Shown: positions 1 to 8,941, counted from the first letter of the stretch. The stretch is 64,000 nucleotides of DNA from Catellatospora vulcania (GCF_009720385.1 NZ_WARX01000001.1:1461353-1525352), one strand, 5' to 3'. The notes: generated from the letters alone by a model not told the origin. A program made the numbers and translations.

Positions 1-1
1 G

Positions 2-769
2 TCGTTCATGGAGTGGGACTCCTACAACCCGCCCGAGTGGGTCGGCCTGGACAACTTCCAGCGGCTACTCAACGACGAATCCACCAAAATCGCGCTGCGC
101 AACACGGCCTTCTACGCCCTCGGCCACGTGCCGCTGACCATGCTCGCCGCGCTCGGCCTGGCCCTGCTGCTCAACCGCAAGATCGCCGGCGTCGGCTTCT
201 TCCGCGCCGCGGCGTTCTTCCCGTACATCACCTCGATGGTCGCCGTCGCCGTGGTGTGGAACATGCTGTTCAACCCGCAGTTCGGGCCGGTCAACCAGTT
301 CCTGCAGTTCCTCGGCGTCGACAGCCCGCCCGGGTGGACCACGAGCACCACCTGGGCCATGCCCGCGATCATCCTGACCAGCGTGTGGCGCGACATGGGC
401 TACTACATGGTGCTGTTCCTGGCCGGGCTGCAGGCCATCCCGGTCGAGCAGTACGAGGCCGCCAAGGTCGACGGCGCGAGCACGTGGCAGCGATTCCGCG
501 CGGTCACCCTGCCCGGCCTGCGGCCGGTCACCTTCCTCGTGCTCATCCTGCTGACAGTGCAGAGCTTCAAGGTCTTCGACCTCGTCGTCGTCATGACCGA
601 CGGCGGCCCCGGCCGCGCCACGCTGGTGCTGTCCCAGCAGATCTACCGCCGCGGCATCATCGAGGGCGAGTTCGGCTACGCCTCGGCGATCTCGCTGGTG
701 CTGTTCCTGCTCGTGCTGGTGTTCACCCTCGTCCAGTTCTGGTTCAACAGCCGAAGGGAGCGCCGATGA
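2..769 (+). CDS. Sugar ABC transporter permease, MalF-type (5' partial)
   Basis: Inner-membrane subunit of a carbohydrate importer (MalF/UgpA family). The reading frame is open to the window edge, and the visible protein starts near the first periplasmic loop, so the N-terminal membrane segment is missing; the ATG at 8 is internal. The EAA loop that docks onto the ATPase reads EQYEAAKVDGAS, followed by the usual LPGL. About five membrane helices remain. The stop overlaps the start of the next permease (ATGA at 766-769), so the two are translationally coupled. The binding protein is probably upstream of the window, and the substrate cannot be named. Confidence 0.93.
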   Translation, partial: SFMEWDSYNPPEWVGLDNFQRLLNDESTKIALRNTAFYALGHVPLTMLAALGLALLLNRKIAGVGFFRAAAFFPYITSMVAVAVVWNMLFNPQFGPVNQFLQFLGVDSPPGWTTSTTWAMPAIILTSVWRDMGYYMVLFLAGLQAIPVEQYEAAKVDGASTWQRFRAVTLPGLRPVTFLVLILLTVQSFKVFDLVVVMTDGGPGRATLVLSQQIYRRGIIEGEFGYASAISLVLFLLVLVFTLVQFWFNSRRERR

Positions 770-1629
770 GCACCGTCGACACGGCCGCGGCCCCGCGGGC
801 CCGCGGCCCGCTCGCCATCGTCCGCCGGGTCGCCCTGTACGTGGCGCTGACCCTGGCCGCGCTGCTGATCCTGGTGCCGTTCCTGTGGATGGTCAGCGCG
901 TCGCTCAAACGTAACAACGACGTGTTCACCATCCCGATCCAGTGGATCCCCAAGGACTTCCAGTGGCACAACTTCGCCGACATCTGGACCCGGGTGCCGC
1001 TGGCGACCTACCTCGGCAACACCGTGTTCCTGAGCCTGGTCATCACGTTCCTGCAGGTGCTGACCGGCAGCTTCGCCGCGTACGGGTTCGCCAAGGTCCG
1101 CTTCCGGGGCCGTGACACGCTGTTCCTGATGTACATCGCGACCATCGCCGTGCCCTGGCAGGCGTACATGATCCCGCAGTACATCATGATGCAGAAGGCC
1201 GAGCTGACCGACACGTTCTGGTCGCTGATCCTGCTGCAGGCCTTCGGCGCGTTCGGCGTCTTCCTGATGCGCCAGTACTACCTGACCATCCCCGACGAGC
1301 TGTGCGAAGCGGCCCGCGTCGACGGGCTGTCCGAGTACGGCATCTGGGCGCGGATCATCTTGCCGCTGTCGAAACCGGCCCTGGCGAGTCTGGCCCTGCT
1401 CACCTTCGTCAACACCTGGAACGACTACATGGGGCCGTTCATCTACCTGACCAGCAACGACCTGTGGACGATCCAGCTCGGCCTGCGCTCGTTCGTCGGC
1501 CAGTTCGACGCCGACTACGCGATGATCATGACCGGGTCGGTGCTGTCCGTGCTGCCCATCACGATCATCTTCCTGCTCGGCCAGCGCCACTTCATCCAGG
1601 GCATCGCCTCCTCCGGCATGAAGGGGTGA
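766..1629 (+). CDS. Sugar ABC transporter permease, MalG-type
   Basis: Second inner-membrane subunit of the importer (287 residues, normal for MalG). It has six predicted membrane helices, the first at about residues 22-42, and an EAA loop reading ELCEAARVDGLSEYGIW with the following ILPL. The ATG at 766 lies behind a GAAGGGA ribosome-binding site and overlaps the previous stop. The C-terminus ends in the family-typical HFIQGIASSGMKG. The ATPase is not encoded here; actinobacteria commonly share one MsiK-type ATPase among such importers, which is inference for this case. Confidence 0.93.
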   Translation: MSTVDTAAAPRARGPLAIVRRVALYVALTLAALLILVPFLWMVSASLKRNNDVFTIPIQWIPKDFQWHNFADIWTRVPLATYLGNTVFLSLVITFLQVLTGSFAAYGFAKVRFRGRDTLFLMYIATIAVPWQAYMIPQYIMMQKAELTDTFWSLILLQAFGAFGVFLMRQYYLTIPDELCEAARVDGLSEYGIWARIILPLSKPALASLALLTFVNTWNDYMGPFIYLTSNDLWTIQLGLRSFVGQFDADYAMIMTGSVLSVLPITIIFLLGQRHFIQGIASSGMKG

Positions 1630-1635
1630 GCTGAC

Positions 1636-2268
1636 ATGCGACTGCTCGCCCGGCTGCCCTACGACACCGTCTTCGGCACCGTGTACGCCGGCCTGAAGAT
1701 CAACCTGTGCCTGGTCGCGGCCTGCCTGCCACTGCTCGCCGCACTCACCGTCGGCGGCAGCCCGCTACAGGCCTGGCCGTTCTACACCGCACTGTCGGCG
1801 CTCTGCGGACCCGCGGTCGCCGCCGCGTTCGCCGCGTTCCGCCAACTGTCCGACGGCGAGCACGGCGTCAGCCGGGCCTTCTGGGCCGCGTACCGGACGT
1901 CGTTCGGCCGGGCGCTGGCGGTCGCGGGTGCCGCATCCGCTGCCGTGATCGTGCTCGCGGCCGACTTCCAGCTCGCCCTCGGCGGCCCGTTCGGCGCGGT
2001 CACCCCGATGCTCGCGCTGCTCATCGCCCTGGTCGTCGTCACGGCGACCGCACTGCTGGCCGTCGACGCCCGCCTGTCGCGGCGGGCTCTGCTCGGCTGT
2101 GCCTACCTGTCGATCCGGCACTGGTACCTGAGCCTGGCCAACCTCGCGATCCTGGGCGTGCTCGCCGCCGCGATCGTAGCCAAACCGGCGATCGGGCTGT
2201 TCCTGCTGCCCGCCCCCGCTCTCTACGCGGTCTGGGCCAACACCCGCCACCTCACCGCCACGCGCTAA
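1636..2268 (+). CDS. YesL/DUF624-like small membrane protein
   Basis: A 210-residue integral membrane protein with about five hydrophobic segments. Its pattern (early Asp-Thr-Val-Phe, a central Phe-x-Ala-x-Arg stretch, a late Trp-Tyr-Leu-Ser-Leu helix) fits the YesL/DUF624 family. These proteins are often encoded next to oligosaccharide ABC importers and their function is unknown. The gene starts 6 nt after the MalG-type permease, so it is the last gene of this operon. A hairpin lies about 55 nt downstream. The assignment rests on length, topology and neighbourhood. Confidence 0.75.
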   Translation: MRLLARLPYDTVFGTVYAGLKINLCLVAACLPLLAALTVGGSPLQAWPFYTALSALCGPAVAAAFAAFRQLSDGEHGVSRAFWAAYRTSFGRALAVAGAASAAVIVLAADFQLALGGPFGAVTPMLALLIALVVVTATALLAVDARLSRRALLGCAYLSIRHWYLSLANLAILGVLAAAIVAKPAIGLFLLPAPALYAVWANTRHLTATR

Positions 2269-2323
2269 GGGCCCGTCGAAGCGATGCCAGCGACGCGGGC
2301 GACGGCTGAGGTGTGGCCGAACA

Positions 2324-2350
2324 TCAGCCCGTTTCGGCGTTTCGGGCTGA
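2324..2350 (+). terminator. Hairpin downstream of the ABC operon
   Basis: TCAGCCCG pairs with CGGGCTGA across an 11-nt T-rich loop (8-bp stem). It lies about 55 nt after the YesL-like stop and is the likely transcription end of the operon. No U-tract follows. Confidence 0.45.
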
Positions 2351-2355
2351 CGAAG

Positions 2356-2412
2356 GTGGGGCCTTCATGTATCGCTTTGGTTGTCTACGCCAAGCCCTCC
2401 CGAAGGCCCCAC
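2356..2412. repeat. Perfect 11-bp inverted repeat beside an IS remnant
   Basis: GTGGGGCCTTC at 2356-2366 is perfectly repeated in inverse orientation as GAAGGCCCCAC at 2402-2412, with 35 nt between. It sits immediately before the transposase remnant. It could be leftover insertion-sequence end material, a nested miniature element, or a hairpin. Confidence 0.5.
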
Positions 2413-2430
2413 AGTGTCCTTCTACCCGGT

Positions 2431-2584
2431 CTGCGGCCAAGCCGACGCCGGCTACCAGGGTCACCTCGTCGACTGGGCCGCCATGTGCCTGCGTATGACG
2501 GTCGACATCGTCCGCAATCTCGCCGACTAGGTCGGCTTCCACGTCCTGTATCGCATGTGGGTCGTCAAGCGGCAGGAACGATGA
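2431..2584 (+). pseudogene. IS5-family transposase C-terminal remnant
   Basis: One frame reads Cys-Gly-Gln-ADAGYQGHLVDWA, then LRMTVDIVRNLAD, an in-frame TAG at 2528-2530, and VGFHVLYRMWVVKRQER. This matches the conserved C-terminal part of actinobacterial IS5-type transposases (DGGY.G.LVDWA, then IV.R, then GF.VLPRRWVVER). The stop codon and the missing N-terminal half show it is dead. It marks an old insertion in the gap between two unrelated genes. Confidence 0.65.
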
Positions 2585-2623
2585 CGTGACTCAGGGGTGG
2601 CACCCCGTGGTTATGGTCTGCGG

Positions 2624-3199
2624 GTGATCGATGTCAAGGAGGCGCTGCGCGTCCGCGCCGCCCACGTCGCCGAGTTGGGTTGGCGGAACGTGCTTGGTGC
2701 GCTCTGGGTCGGGTTCGTCGTGCTCTGCGCCTCCTTCCCGCTGCGCTCCGGGATCGACGCGATGCGTGCGAGTGTGTCCGGTGTCGACGGCACCCTGCTG
2801 GTCACCAGTTGCGAACGCCACGACGGCCGCAAAGGCGGTGACTGGATCTGCGCGGGCCGCTTCCGCTCGGCGGACGGCACGCTTGTCATCGACAAGGTGG
2901 AACTGGTGCCGGCATTCGAGCAGGACCAGACTGCCGCGGCCCCGGCCGATCGAGAGTTCCCGTCGCAGGTCACCGGACCGGACGCGGCATACGCGTACCC
3001 GATCGACTCCGACTGGCCGCTCTCGCTGGCGGCAGGCCTGTTCATGCTCGGCCTCGCGTGCTGGGCGTTCTGGCAGTGGGTGACGCCGCCACCCGATCCG
3101 CCGGCGACGACCGCGAAGCAGCGGCGCCTGCGACACCGCGCCGCGTCCCGCCGGCGACGCGAGGCGCAGGCCCGAGCTTCTGGCGCACCGCCGGCCTGA
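2624..3199 (+). CDS. Hypothetical protein with two membrane segments
   Basis: About 191 residues. A membrane helix lies near residues 25-45 (VLGALWVGFVVLCASFPL), followed by an extracytoplasmic domain with one Cys pair (SCERHD and WICAG). A second helix comes near residues 135-155, and then a strongly basic tail rich in Arg and Ala. This topology resembles small actinobacterial membrane proteins of unknown function. The GTG at 2624 is preferred because the ORF extension upstream reads out of the IS remnant; a GTG at 2597 is also possible. No function is proposed. Confidence 0.65.
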   Translation: MIDVKEALRVRAAHVAELGWRNVLGALWVGFVVLCASFPLRSGIDAMRASVSGVDGTLLVTSCERHDGRKGGDWICAGRFRSADGTLVIDKVELVPAFEQDQTAAAPADREFPSQVTGPDAAYAYPIDSDWPLSLAAGLFMLGLACWAFWQWVTPPPDPPATTAKQRRLRHRAASRRRREAQARASGAPPA

Positions 3200-3286
3200 C
3201 GCCCGGTGATGTCACCGCCAAGCCCGCCGCCCCTCGCGGGAGACCCGGTTCACCAGAGGGCTGTCGACGCAGGCAGCCGGGTCGGT

Positions 3287-3943
3287 TCAGAGCTGCGGGT
3301 TGGACCGGAGGTAGGCGAGCACGGCCAGCACCCGCCGGTTCGTGTCGTCGGTCGGGGGGAGCCCGAGCTTGGCGAGGATGTTGCCGACGTGCTTGCCGAC
3401 GGCCGCCTCGGTGACCGTGAGCCGCCGCGCTATCGCGGCGTTCGAGTGGCCTTCGGCGACCAGCGCCAGCACCTCCCGCTCACGCGGTGACAGCTCGGCG
3501 ACCGGGTCGCGGCGATGGGCCAGCAGCCGCCGCACCACGTCCGGGTCGATCACGGTGCCGCCGCCGAGCACCGAGCGCAGCGCCCCGACGAAGTCCGCGA
3601 TGTCGACGATCCGGTCCTTGAGCAGGTAGCCGACCCGCCGCCCGTCACCGCTGTCGAGCAGCCGCGCCGCGTACTCGGCCTGCACGTACTGGCTGAGCAC
3701 GACGACCGCCCGGCCCGGATCCGCGGCCCGCAGCGCCAGCGCGGCCCGCAGCCCCTCGTCGGTGAACCCGGGCGGCATCCGGATGTCGGTGATCACGAGA
3801 TCCGGGTCCTCGGCCGCGACGGCGTCGAGCAGCGCGCCGGCGTCACCGACCGCCGCCACCACCGCGAACCCGAAGCGCTCCAGCACCCCGGCCAGGCCTT
3901 CGCGCAGCAGCACGCCGTCCTCGGCCAGCACGACCCTGGTCAC
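3287..3943 (-). CDS. NarL/FixJ-type response regulator
   Basis: A 218-residue two-component regulator. The receiver domain is at about 1-125, with the acidic pocket in LAEDG, the phosphoacceptor Asp in DLVITDIRMPP and the Lys in YLLKDR. A LuxR-type helix-turn-helix domain follows at about 145-205 (LSPREREVLALVAEGHSNAAIARRL). The GTG at 3943 overlaps the stop of the upstream kinase by four bases, so kinase and regulator are made together. An alternative GTG lies 9 nt upstream. Target genes cannot be read from the sequence. Confidence 0.9.
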   Translation of the reverse strand: MTRVVLAEDGVLLREGLAGVLERFGFAVVAAVGDAGALLDAVAAEDPDLVITDIRMPPGFTDEGLRAALALRAADPGRAVVVLSQYVQAEYAARLLDSGDGRRVGYLLKDRIVDIADFVGALRSVLGGGTVIDPDVVRRLLAHRRDPVAELSPREREVLALVAEGHSNAAIARRLTVTEAAVGKHVGNILAKLGLPPTDDTNRRVLAVLAYLRSNPQL

Positions 3944-5262
3944 GGCAGACACGGCAGCTCCACGCGTACGAGCGTAGGGCCCCCGGCCGGGCTGGACAGC
4001 AGCAGCCGCCCGCCCACCGCCGCGACCCGGTCGGCCAGACCGGTCAGGCCCGTGCCGCGAGCCGGATCGGCCCCGCCCGCACCGTCGTCGTGGACCTCGA
4101 CGACCAGCGTGTCGCCGTGGTGGGCGAGCCGCACCGCGGCCGTCGCGGCCCCGGCGTGTTTGGCGACGTTGCCCAGCGCCTCGGAGGCGGCGAAGTACGC
4201 GGTGTTCTCCAGCCGCGACGGGTAGCGGTCGGCCACGCCGGGCTCGACGGTCACCGCGACGTCGAGCGGGCTGCGGTCGGCCAGGTCGCGCAGTGCGGCG
4301 GGCAGGCCGAGGTCGGCCAGTGTCTGCGGGCTGATGCCGTGCACGAGATCGCGCAGCAGCACCATCAGGTCCTTGGCCTCGGCGTGCGCCCGGTCCAGGG
4401 CCGCCGCGGCGGGCGTGTCGTCGGGCAGGTCCAGCCGGGCGACGCCGAGCTGCAGGGTGAGGCTGGTCAGCCGGTGCTGCGCGCCGTCGTGCAGGTCGCG
4501 TTCGATGCGGCGGCGCTCGGCGTCGAACGCGTCGACGAGCCTGGTCCGCGAGCGGGCCACCTCCCGCAGCTCGGCCTGCCCGCCGCCGCCGAGCAGCGCC
4601 CGTGCGGTCGCGGCGTGGGCGGCGGCGAGCAGGCCGGTCAGGTACGCCAGCACGGGCAGCAGGGCCAGGCCCAGGAGCACGAACGGGATCGCCTCCGCCA
4701 AGGACGTCACCTGCCACGGACCCAGGCTGATCGCGGACATCGCGCCGTCGACACTTCTGGGTATCAGCAGTGGACTGATCACCAGCGTGCCGACGACCAA
4801 CGCGGCGAAGGCCAGCGCGCCGTACGCGAGCGGCGCGACCGTGGCCAGCAGCATCAGGTACAGCAGCTCGCGCCAGGCGGCGGGCTCGGCGTAGCGGGCG
4901 CTGAACCAGGAGGCCGCGCTGCTCACCCGGGCCGCCGGTTCGACGGGGCGCGGGTCGGCGATGGCCAGACGGCGGCGTTCCAGCGCGGCGAACGGGGCCG
5001 CCAGCAGCGGGCCGACCGCGGCCAGCCCGATCGTGGCGAGCCCCGCGACCGCCAGCAGGAACGGGACGCCTGGGTAGCCCTTGGTGGCCTGCACGATTAG
5101 AGCTGCGCCCGGCACCGTGACCGGCGACAGGAGCAGCGCGGCGACGCCGACGACGGGCAGTGCGGTCAGGACGTAGAACAGGGCTCGCCAGGGCCACTCT
5201 GAGATCAGGTAGCGGCGTGAGGCGAGGGCGGCGAGGAGGTGATGTGGCTGCTCAGAGGGCAT
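3940..5262 (-). CDS. Sensor histidine kinase with putative sensor membrane domain
   Basis: A 440-residue membrane kinase. The N-terminal half carries four to six hydrophobic segments in two paired blocks, like the actinobacterial putative-sensor domain. Next come the HisKA_3 dimerisation helix with the phosphorylated His in RRRIERDLHDGAQHRL and a compact HATPase_c domain (N-box in ALGNVAKHAG, G-boxes DDGAGG and GTGLTGL). It phosphorylates the coupled regulator at 3287. A second, separate kinase/regulator pair follows immediately upstream on the same strand. Confidence 0.9.
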   Translation of the reverse strand: MPSEQPHHLLAALASRRYLISEWPWRALFYVLTALPVVGVAALLLSPVTVPGAALIVQATKGYPGVPFLLAVAGLATIGLAAVGPLLAAPFAALERRRLAIADPRPVEPAARVSSAASWFSARYAEPAAWRELLYLMLLATVAPLAYGALAFAALVVGTLVISPLLIPRSVDGAMSAISLGPWQVTSLAEAIPFVLLGLALLPVLAYLTGLLAAAHAATARALLGGGGQAELREVARSRTRLVDAFDAERRRIERDLHDGAQHRLTSLTLQLGVARLDLPDDTPAAAALDRAHAEAKDLMVLLRDLVHGISPQTLADLGLPAALRDLADRSPLDVAVTVEPGVADRYPSRLENTAYFAASEALGNVAKHAGAATAAVRLAHHGDTLVVEVHDDGAGGADPARGTGLTGLADRVAAVGGRLLLSSPAGGPTLVRVELPCLP

Positions 5263-5339
5263 GTGAACACGCTAGCCAGCGGCGGCGGCCCGGCCCAGCC
5301 GTCCAGGGGGCGGATCGGAGGTAGTGCCAGGCATACCTG

Positions 5340-5960
5340 TCACAGCAGGCCGCGGGCCATCGCCTTGGTCACCGCGGCGGTGCGGTCGGACACGTCGAGC
5401 TTGGCGAACGTGCGCAGCAGGTGCGTCTTCACCGTGGCCTCGCTGATGTGCAGCTGCCGGCCGATGTCGGCGTTGGTGCTGCCCTGCGCGACGAGCCCGA
5501 GGACCTCGACCTCCCGCGCCGACAGCTGCTGCTGCGTCGGGCCGGTGCGGACCTGCCGGATCAGCCGCCCGGCGACCGAGGGCGCGAGCACCGTCTCGCC
5601 TCGGCTGGCGGCGCGCACCGCGGCGGTCAGCTCCGCCCGGGTGGCGTCCTTGAGCAGGTATTTGGACGCGCCGGCCTCCACCGCGCGCAGGATGTCGGCG
5701 TCGGTGTCGTAGGTGGTGAGCACGACCACGTGGGTGTCGCGCAGCTCGGCCCGGATCAGCCCGGTCGCGGTCGCTCCGTCGCCGCCCGGCATCCGCAGGT
5801 CCATGAGGATCACGGCGGGCCGCAGCGACCGGGCCACGACGACCGCTTCGGCACCGGAGCCGGCCTGCCCGACCACGTCGATGTCGGGCTCGGCGTTGAG
5901 CATGCCGCGCAGCCCGTCGCGTACGACCGGGTGGTCGTCGACCAGCAGTACCGTGATCAT
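5340..5960 (-). CDS. NarL/FixJ-type response regulator
   Basis: A 206-residue regulator. The receiver domain has Asp-Asp in LLVDDHP, the phosphoacceptor Asp in VILMDLRMPGGDG, a Thr in VVLTTY and the Lys in YLLKDA. A LuxR helix-turn-helix follows (LSAREVEVLGLVAQGSTNADIGRQL). Its ATG overlaps the stop of the kinase at 5957 by four bases. It is the last gene of a four-gene unit (ATPase, permease, kinase, regulator), so it probably controls expression of the exporter. Confidence 0.9.
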   Translation of the reverse strand: MITVLLVDDHPVVRDGLRGMLNAEPDIDVVGQAGSGAEAVVVARSLRPAVILMDLRMPGGDGATATGLIRAELRDTHVVVLTTYDTDADILRAVEAGASKYLLKDATRAELTAAVRAASRGETVLAPSVAGRLIRQVRTGPTQQQLSAREVEVLGLVAQGSTNADIGRQLHISEATVKTHLLRTFAKLDVSDRTAAVTKAMARGLL

Positions 5961-7171
5961 GCGGGCAGCTCCAGGGTGAGGGTGGTGCCGAGGCCGGGTG
6001 CCGAGCGGACGGTCAGTTTCCCGGCCACCTGCTCGACCCGGGCCAGGATGCCGCGCAGGCCGTAGCCGCCCGTGGCGGTCGCCGGGTCGAAGCCCGCGCC
6101 GTCGTCGGAGACGGTGAGCACGACCGCGTCGCCGGCGCCGATCAGGTCCACGGTGACCGTGGCCGCGCCCGCGTGCTTGCGGATGTTGGCCAGCGACTCC
6201 TGCAGCGCCCGTATCAGCACCACCTCGACGGCCGTGGGCAGGCCCGCCGGCAGGTTCTCGACGGTGCAGCTGGTGGCCGCGCCGGTGTCGTCGGCAAGCC
6301 GGGCGACCTGCCGGGCCGCCACCTCGGCCAGTGTCGCGGTCCGCAGCTCGGCCGGGGTGAGCACGGTGACCATCGCCCGGGCCTCGGCGAGGTTGTCGCG
6401 GGCGGTGCGGACCGCGAGCGCGAGGTGCCGGTCGGCCGCGGCCCGGTCGGTGTCCAGCTCGGACTCGGCCGCCTGCAGCAGCGTGACGATGCTGGTGAAG
6501 CCTTGGGCGAGGGTGTCGTGGATGTCGGCGGCGAGCCGGGCCCGCTCCGCGGCGGCACCGGCCTCGTGCGACAGCGCGGCGACCTCGGCCCGGCTGGCCT
6601 CCAGGTCCTCGATGAGCCGGCCTCGTTCGGCGTTCTGGCTCGTGACACGGTCGATGGTGGTGCCGATCAGTGCCGAGAACGTCAGGCCCAGCACCCCGAT
6701 GGCGATGCCGGTACGCATGGCCGCCAGGTCGGCCCCACGCAGCGCGTAGATCGGCAGCGGGGCCAGGTTCAGCACCGCCACCGCCAGCAGCGCCGGCCGC
6801 TGCGACAGGCACAGGAACACCATCGGGCACAGCGCGAACAGTGCGAACGAGCTCATCGCGTCGGCCGCCACCGCCACGACGAACAGCACGATGATGAAGG
6901 CGACGAACCAGCGGCCGGCGGCCGTCTCATGGCCGTGGTCGCCGTCGTCGGGTGCGGTGCGCCGCCCGACGGCCCAGCCCAGTGCCATGAGCACGATGCA
7001 GGAAACGCCGACGGTCCGCGCCGCGGCGCCGATCTCGGTGTGCCGGGCCACCGACACGGCCACGACGGCGAGGCAGGTGACCAGGTAGATGTCCCAGCGC
7101 CACAGCCACCGCCGGGACGGGCACGGCTTGGCGGTCGGGCCGACCGCCGGGCCGTGCGTCGGGGACGTCAC
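5957..7171 (-). CDS. Sensor histidine kinase (DesK-like) of an exporter operon
   Basis: A 404-residue kinase with six hydrophobic segments in the first 160 residues and almost no extracytoplasmic loop, so it probably senses a membrane or membrane-borne signal. A short coiled linker follows, then HisKA_3 with the phospho-His in ARLAADIHDTLAQGF and HATPase_c with the N-box in ESLANIRKHAG and DDGAGF. The GTG at 7171 overlaps the permease stop. The gene order exporter-kinase-regulator resembles systems that sense envelope-active compounds; that role is inference. Confidence 0.88.
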   Translation of the reverse strand: MTSPTHGPAVGPTAKPCPSRRWLWRWDIYLVTCLAVVAVSVARHTEIGAAARTVGVSCIVLMALGWAVGRRTAPDDGDHGHETAAGRWFVAFIIVLFVVAVAADAMSSFALFALCPMVFLCLSQRPALLAVAVLNLAPLPIYALRGADLAAMRTGIAIGVLGLTFSALIGTTIDRVTSQNAERGRLIEDLEASRAEVAALSHEAGAAAERARLAADIHDTLAQGFTSIVTLLQAAESELDTDRAAADRHLALAVRTARDNLAEARAMVTVLTPAELRTATLAEVAARQVARLADDTGAATSCTVENLPAGLPTAVEVVLIRALQESLANIRKHAGAATVTVDLIGAGDAVVLTVSDDGAGFDPATATGGYGLRGILARVEQVAGKLTVRSAPGLGTTLTLELPA

Positions 7172-7989
7172 CGGGTGCGCCGGTCGGTCCAGCGGAACGT
7201 CGCCAGGCACAGCACCAGGCCGAGCGCGCACCACGCCGCCAGCACCAGTGCCGTCCTGCCGTGCTCCCACTGTCCCGCCACCTCCTGCGCCGCCAGCCCG
7301 TCGGGCAGGAACACCGACCGGAAACCCTGCCCCATCCACTTCACAGGGAACAATGACGATACTGCGGTCATCGCCGCCGGCAGCGCGGCGATGCTGACGA
7401 AGATGCCGGACGAGAACTGCAGCGCCAGCACCGGCAGGTTCAGCACCGCCGGGGCGCTGCGGGCCGAACGGGCCAGCGAGCTGGCCGCGATGCCCAGCAG
7501 CGTGCAGGCGACGATCGACAGGGCCAGCAGCCACCCGAAGGTCAGCCAGCGTCCCGCGTCGGTCGGCAGCCGCAGGTCGAACAGCACCACCCCGACCGCG
7601 AGCATCAGCGTGATCTCCGCCAGCGTGGTCACGGTCACCAGGACGACCTTGCCGATGAGGTACGCCCCGGCGGTCGCGGGCGTCGCCCGCAGCCGCTTTA
7701 GCGTGCCGTCGTCGCGGTCACCGCTGATGCCGACACCGATGCTGATGAACGCGGTCGACACGATCCCGTACGCGATCATCCCAGCGGCGAAGACCTGGCT
7801 GACGTGCACGTCGGCGTACCCGTCCAGGGGCTCGTCGAAGATGAACCCGAGCATGATCAGGATGCAGGAGGGCAGTGCGAAGGTGAACACCACCGCGTCG
7901 CGCTCGCGGAAGAACTGCTTGACCTCGACGACGCCGCGTGACAGTCCGGTGCGCAGGGTCGAGGGCAGGGGGACGGTCAGGGTCGTCAC
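7168..7989 (-). CDS. ABC-2 type transporter permease
   Basis: A 273-residue inner-membrane protein with six predicted helices (DrrB/NodJ-like ABC2_membrane family). Residues 20-40 contain the cytoplasmic elbow helix, FFRERDAVVF. The characteristic RDDGTLKRLRATP motif precedes helix 3. The GTG at 7989 overlaps the ATPase stop by four bases. Together with the ATPase at 7986 it forms a complete exporter for a hydrophobic compound, drug or lipid; the substrate is unknown. Confidence 0.9.
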   Translation of the reverse strand: MTTLTVPLPSTLRTGLSRGVVEVKQFFRERDAVVFTFALPSCILIMLGFIFDEPLDGYADVHVSQVFAAGMIAYGIVSTAFISIGVGISGDRDDGTLKRLRATPATAGAYLIGKVVLVTVTTLAEITLMLAVGVVLFDLRLPTDAGRWLTFGWLLALSIVACTLLGIAASSLARSARSAPAVLNLPVLALQFSSGIFVSIAALPAAMTAVSSLFPVKWMGQGFRSVFLPDGLAAQEVAGQWEHGRTALVLAAWCALGLVLCLATFRWTDRRTR

Positions 7990-8822
7990 CGGGATTCTCC
8001 GATCAGGTCGAGGTAGACGTCTTCGAGGCTGCGGCGCTGCACCCGCAGGTCGGTGAGATGCGGGTCGTCGCGGCCGGTCAGTTCGCCCAGCAGCACGGCC
8101 GGGTCGGCGACCGAGACCTGGTGCGTGCCGTCGGCGTCGCGCCAGCTCACCGTCGACTCCTCGGTCCGCCCGCCGATCGTCTGCGGCGTGCCCGAGGCCA
8201 CGATCCGGCCACCGGCCAGCACGACGAGCCGCCCGGCCAGGGCCTCCACCTCGTCGAGGTAGTGGCTGGTGAGCACGATGGTGGTGCCCTCGGCGGCGAG
8301 ACTGCGGATCAGCGACCAGAACTGCCGCCGCGCCTGCGGATCGAACCCGGTGGTCGGCTCGTCGAGGAACAGCAGCTCCGGGCCGCCGACGATGCCCAGC
8401 GCCACGTCGACCCGGCGGCGCTGGCCGCCCGACAGCGTGCGCAGCTTCGCGTCGGCCTTGTCCGACAGGCCGCACAGCTCGATGACGGCGTCCGGGTCGC
8501 GCGGCGCCGGGTAGAAACCGGCGACGTGCCGCACGACCTCGCGCACGGTGAGCCCCGCGCTGTCGTTCGCCTGCTGCAGCACGACCCCGATCCGGGCGCG
8601 CCAGCGCCGGCCCGCCGTGCCCGGGTCCTCGCCGAGCACCAGCACGTCCCCGCCGTCACGGGGGCGGTACCCCTCCAGGATCTCCACCGTGGTGCTCTTG
8701 CCCGCGCCGTTGGGGCCCAGGAGCCCGAACACCTCGCCACGCTCGACGGTGAGGTCGATGCCGTCGACGGCCTGATGCCGCCCGTACCGTTTGCGGAGTC
8801 CGTGGACTTCGATGACTGCCAT
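7986..8822 (-). CDS. ABC exporter ATPase, DrrA/CcmA-like
   Basis: A 278-residue ATP-binding subunit. Walker A is GPNGAGKST at about residues 36-44, the Q-loop is in VVLQQAND, the signature is LSGGQRRRVDVAL, Walker B is LLFLDEPTTGFDP and the H-loop is TSHYLDE. The C-terminal extension matches drug-export ATPases of the daunorubicin type. It is the first gene of the four-gene unit, and all junctions in that unit are 4-nt overlaps. It energises the permease at 7168. Confidence 0.93.
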   Translation of the reverse strand: MAVIEVHGLRKRYGRHQAVDGIDLTVERGEVFGLLGPNGAGKSTTVEILEGYRPRDGGDVLVLGEDPGTAGRRWRARIGVVLQQANDSAGLTVREVVRHVAGFYPAPRDPDAVIELCGLSDKADAKLRTLSGGQRRRVDVALGIVGGPELLFLDEPTTGFDPQARRQFWSLIRSLAAEGTTIVLTSHYLDEVEALAGRLVVLAGGRIVASGTPQTIGGRTEESTVSWRDADGTHQVSVADPAVLLGELTGRDDPHLTDLRVQRRSLEDVYLDLIGESR

Positions 8823-8909
8823 ACGTCGATCGTCGCTTTCGGACCACCGCCCCCGGGACGACCGCGCGATGGAATCCGGCTGTCCACCGGTCGACGGACA
8901 CGACGGCGA

Positions 8910-8941
8910 CGGCCCCGGGACGCCTCACCGTCCCAGGGCCG
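8910..8941 (-). terminator. Hairpin downstream of the GH43 gene
   Basis: CGGCCC and GGGACG pair with CGTCCC and GGGCCG across a CCTCAC loop, with one internal mismatch. It lies between the convergent ends of the minus-strand GH43 gene and the start region of the ABC operon. Confidence 0.5.
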
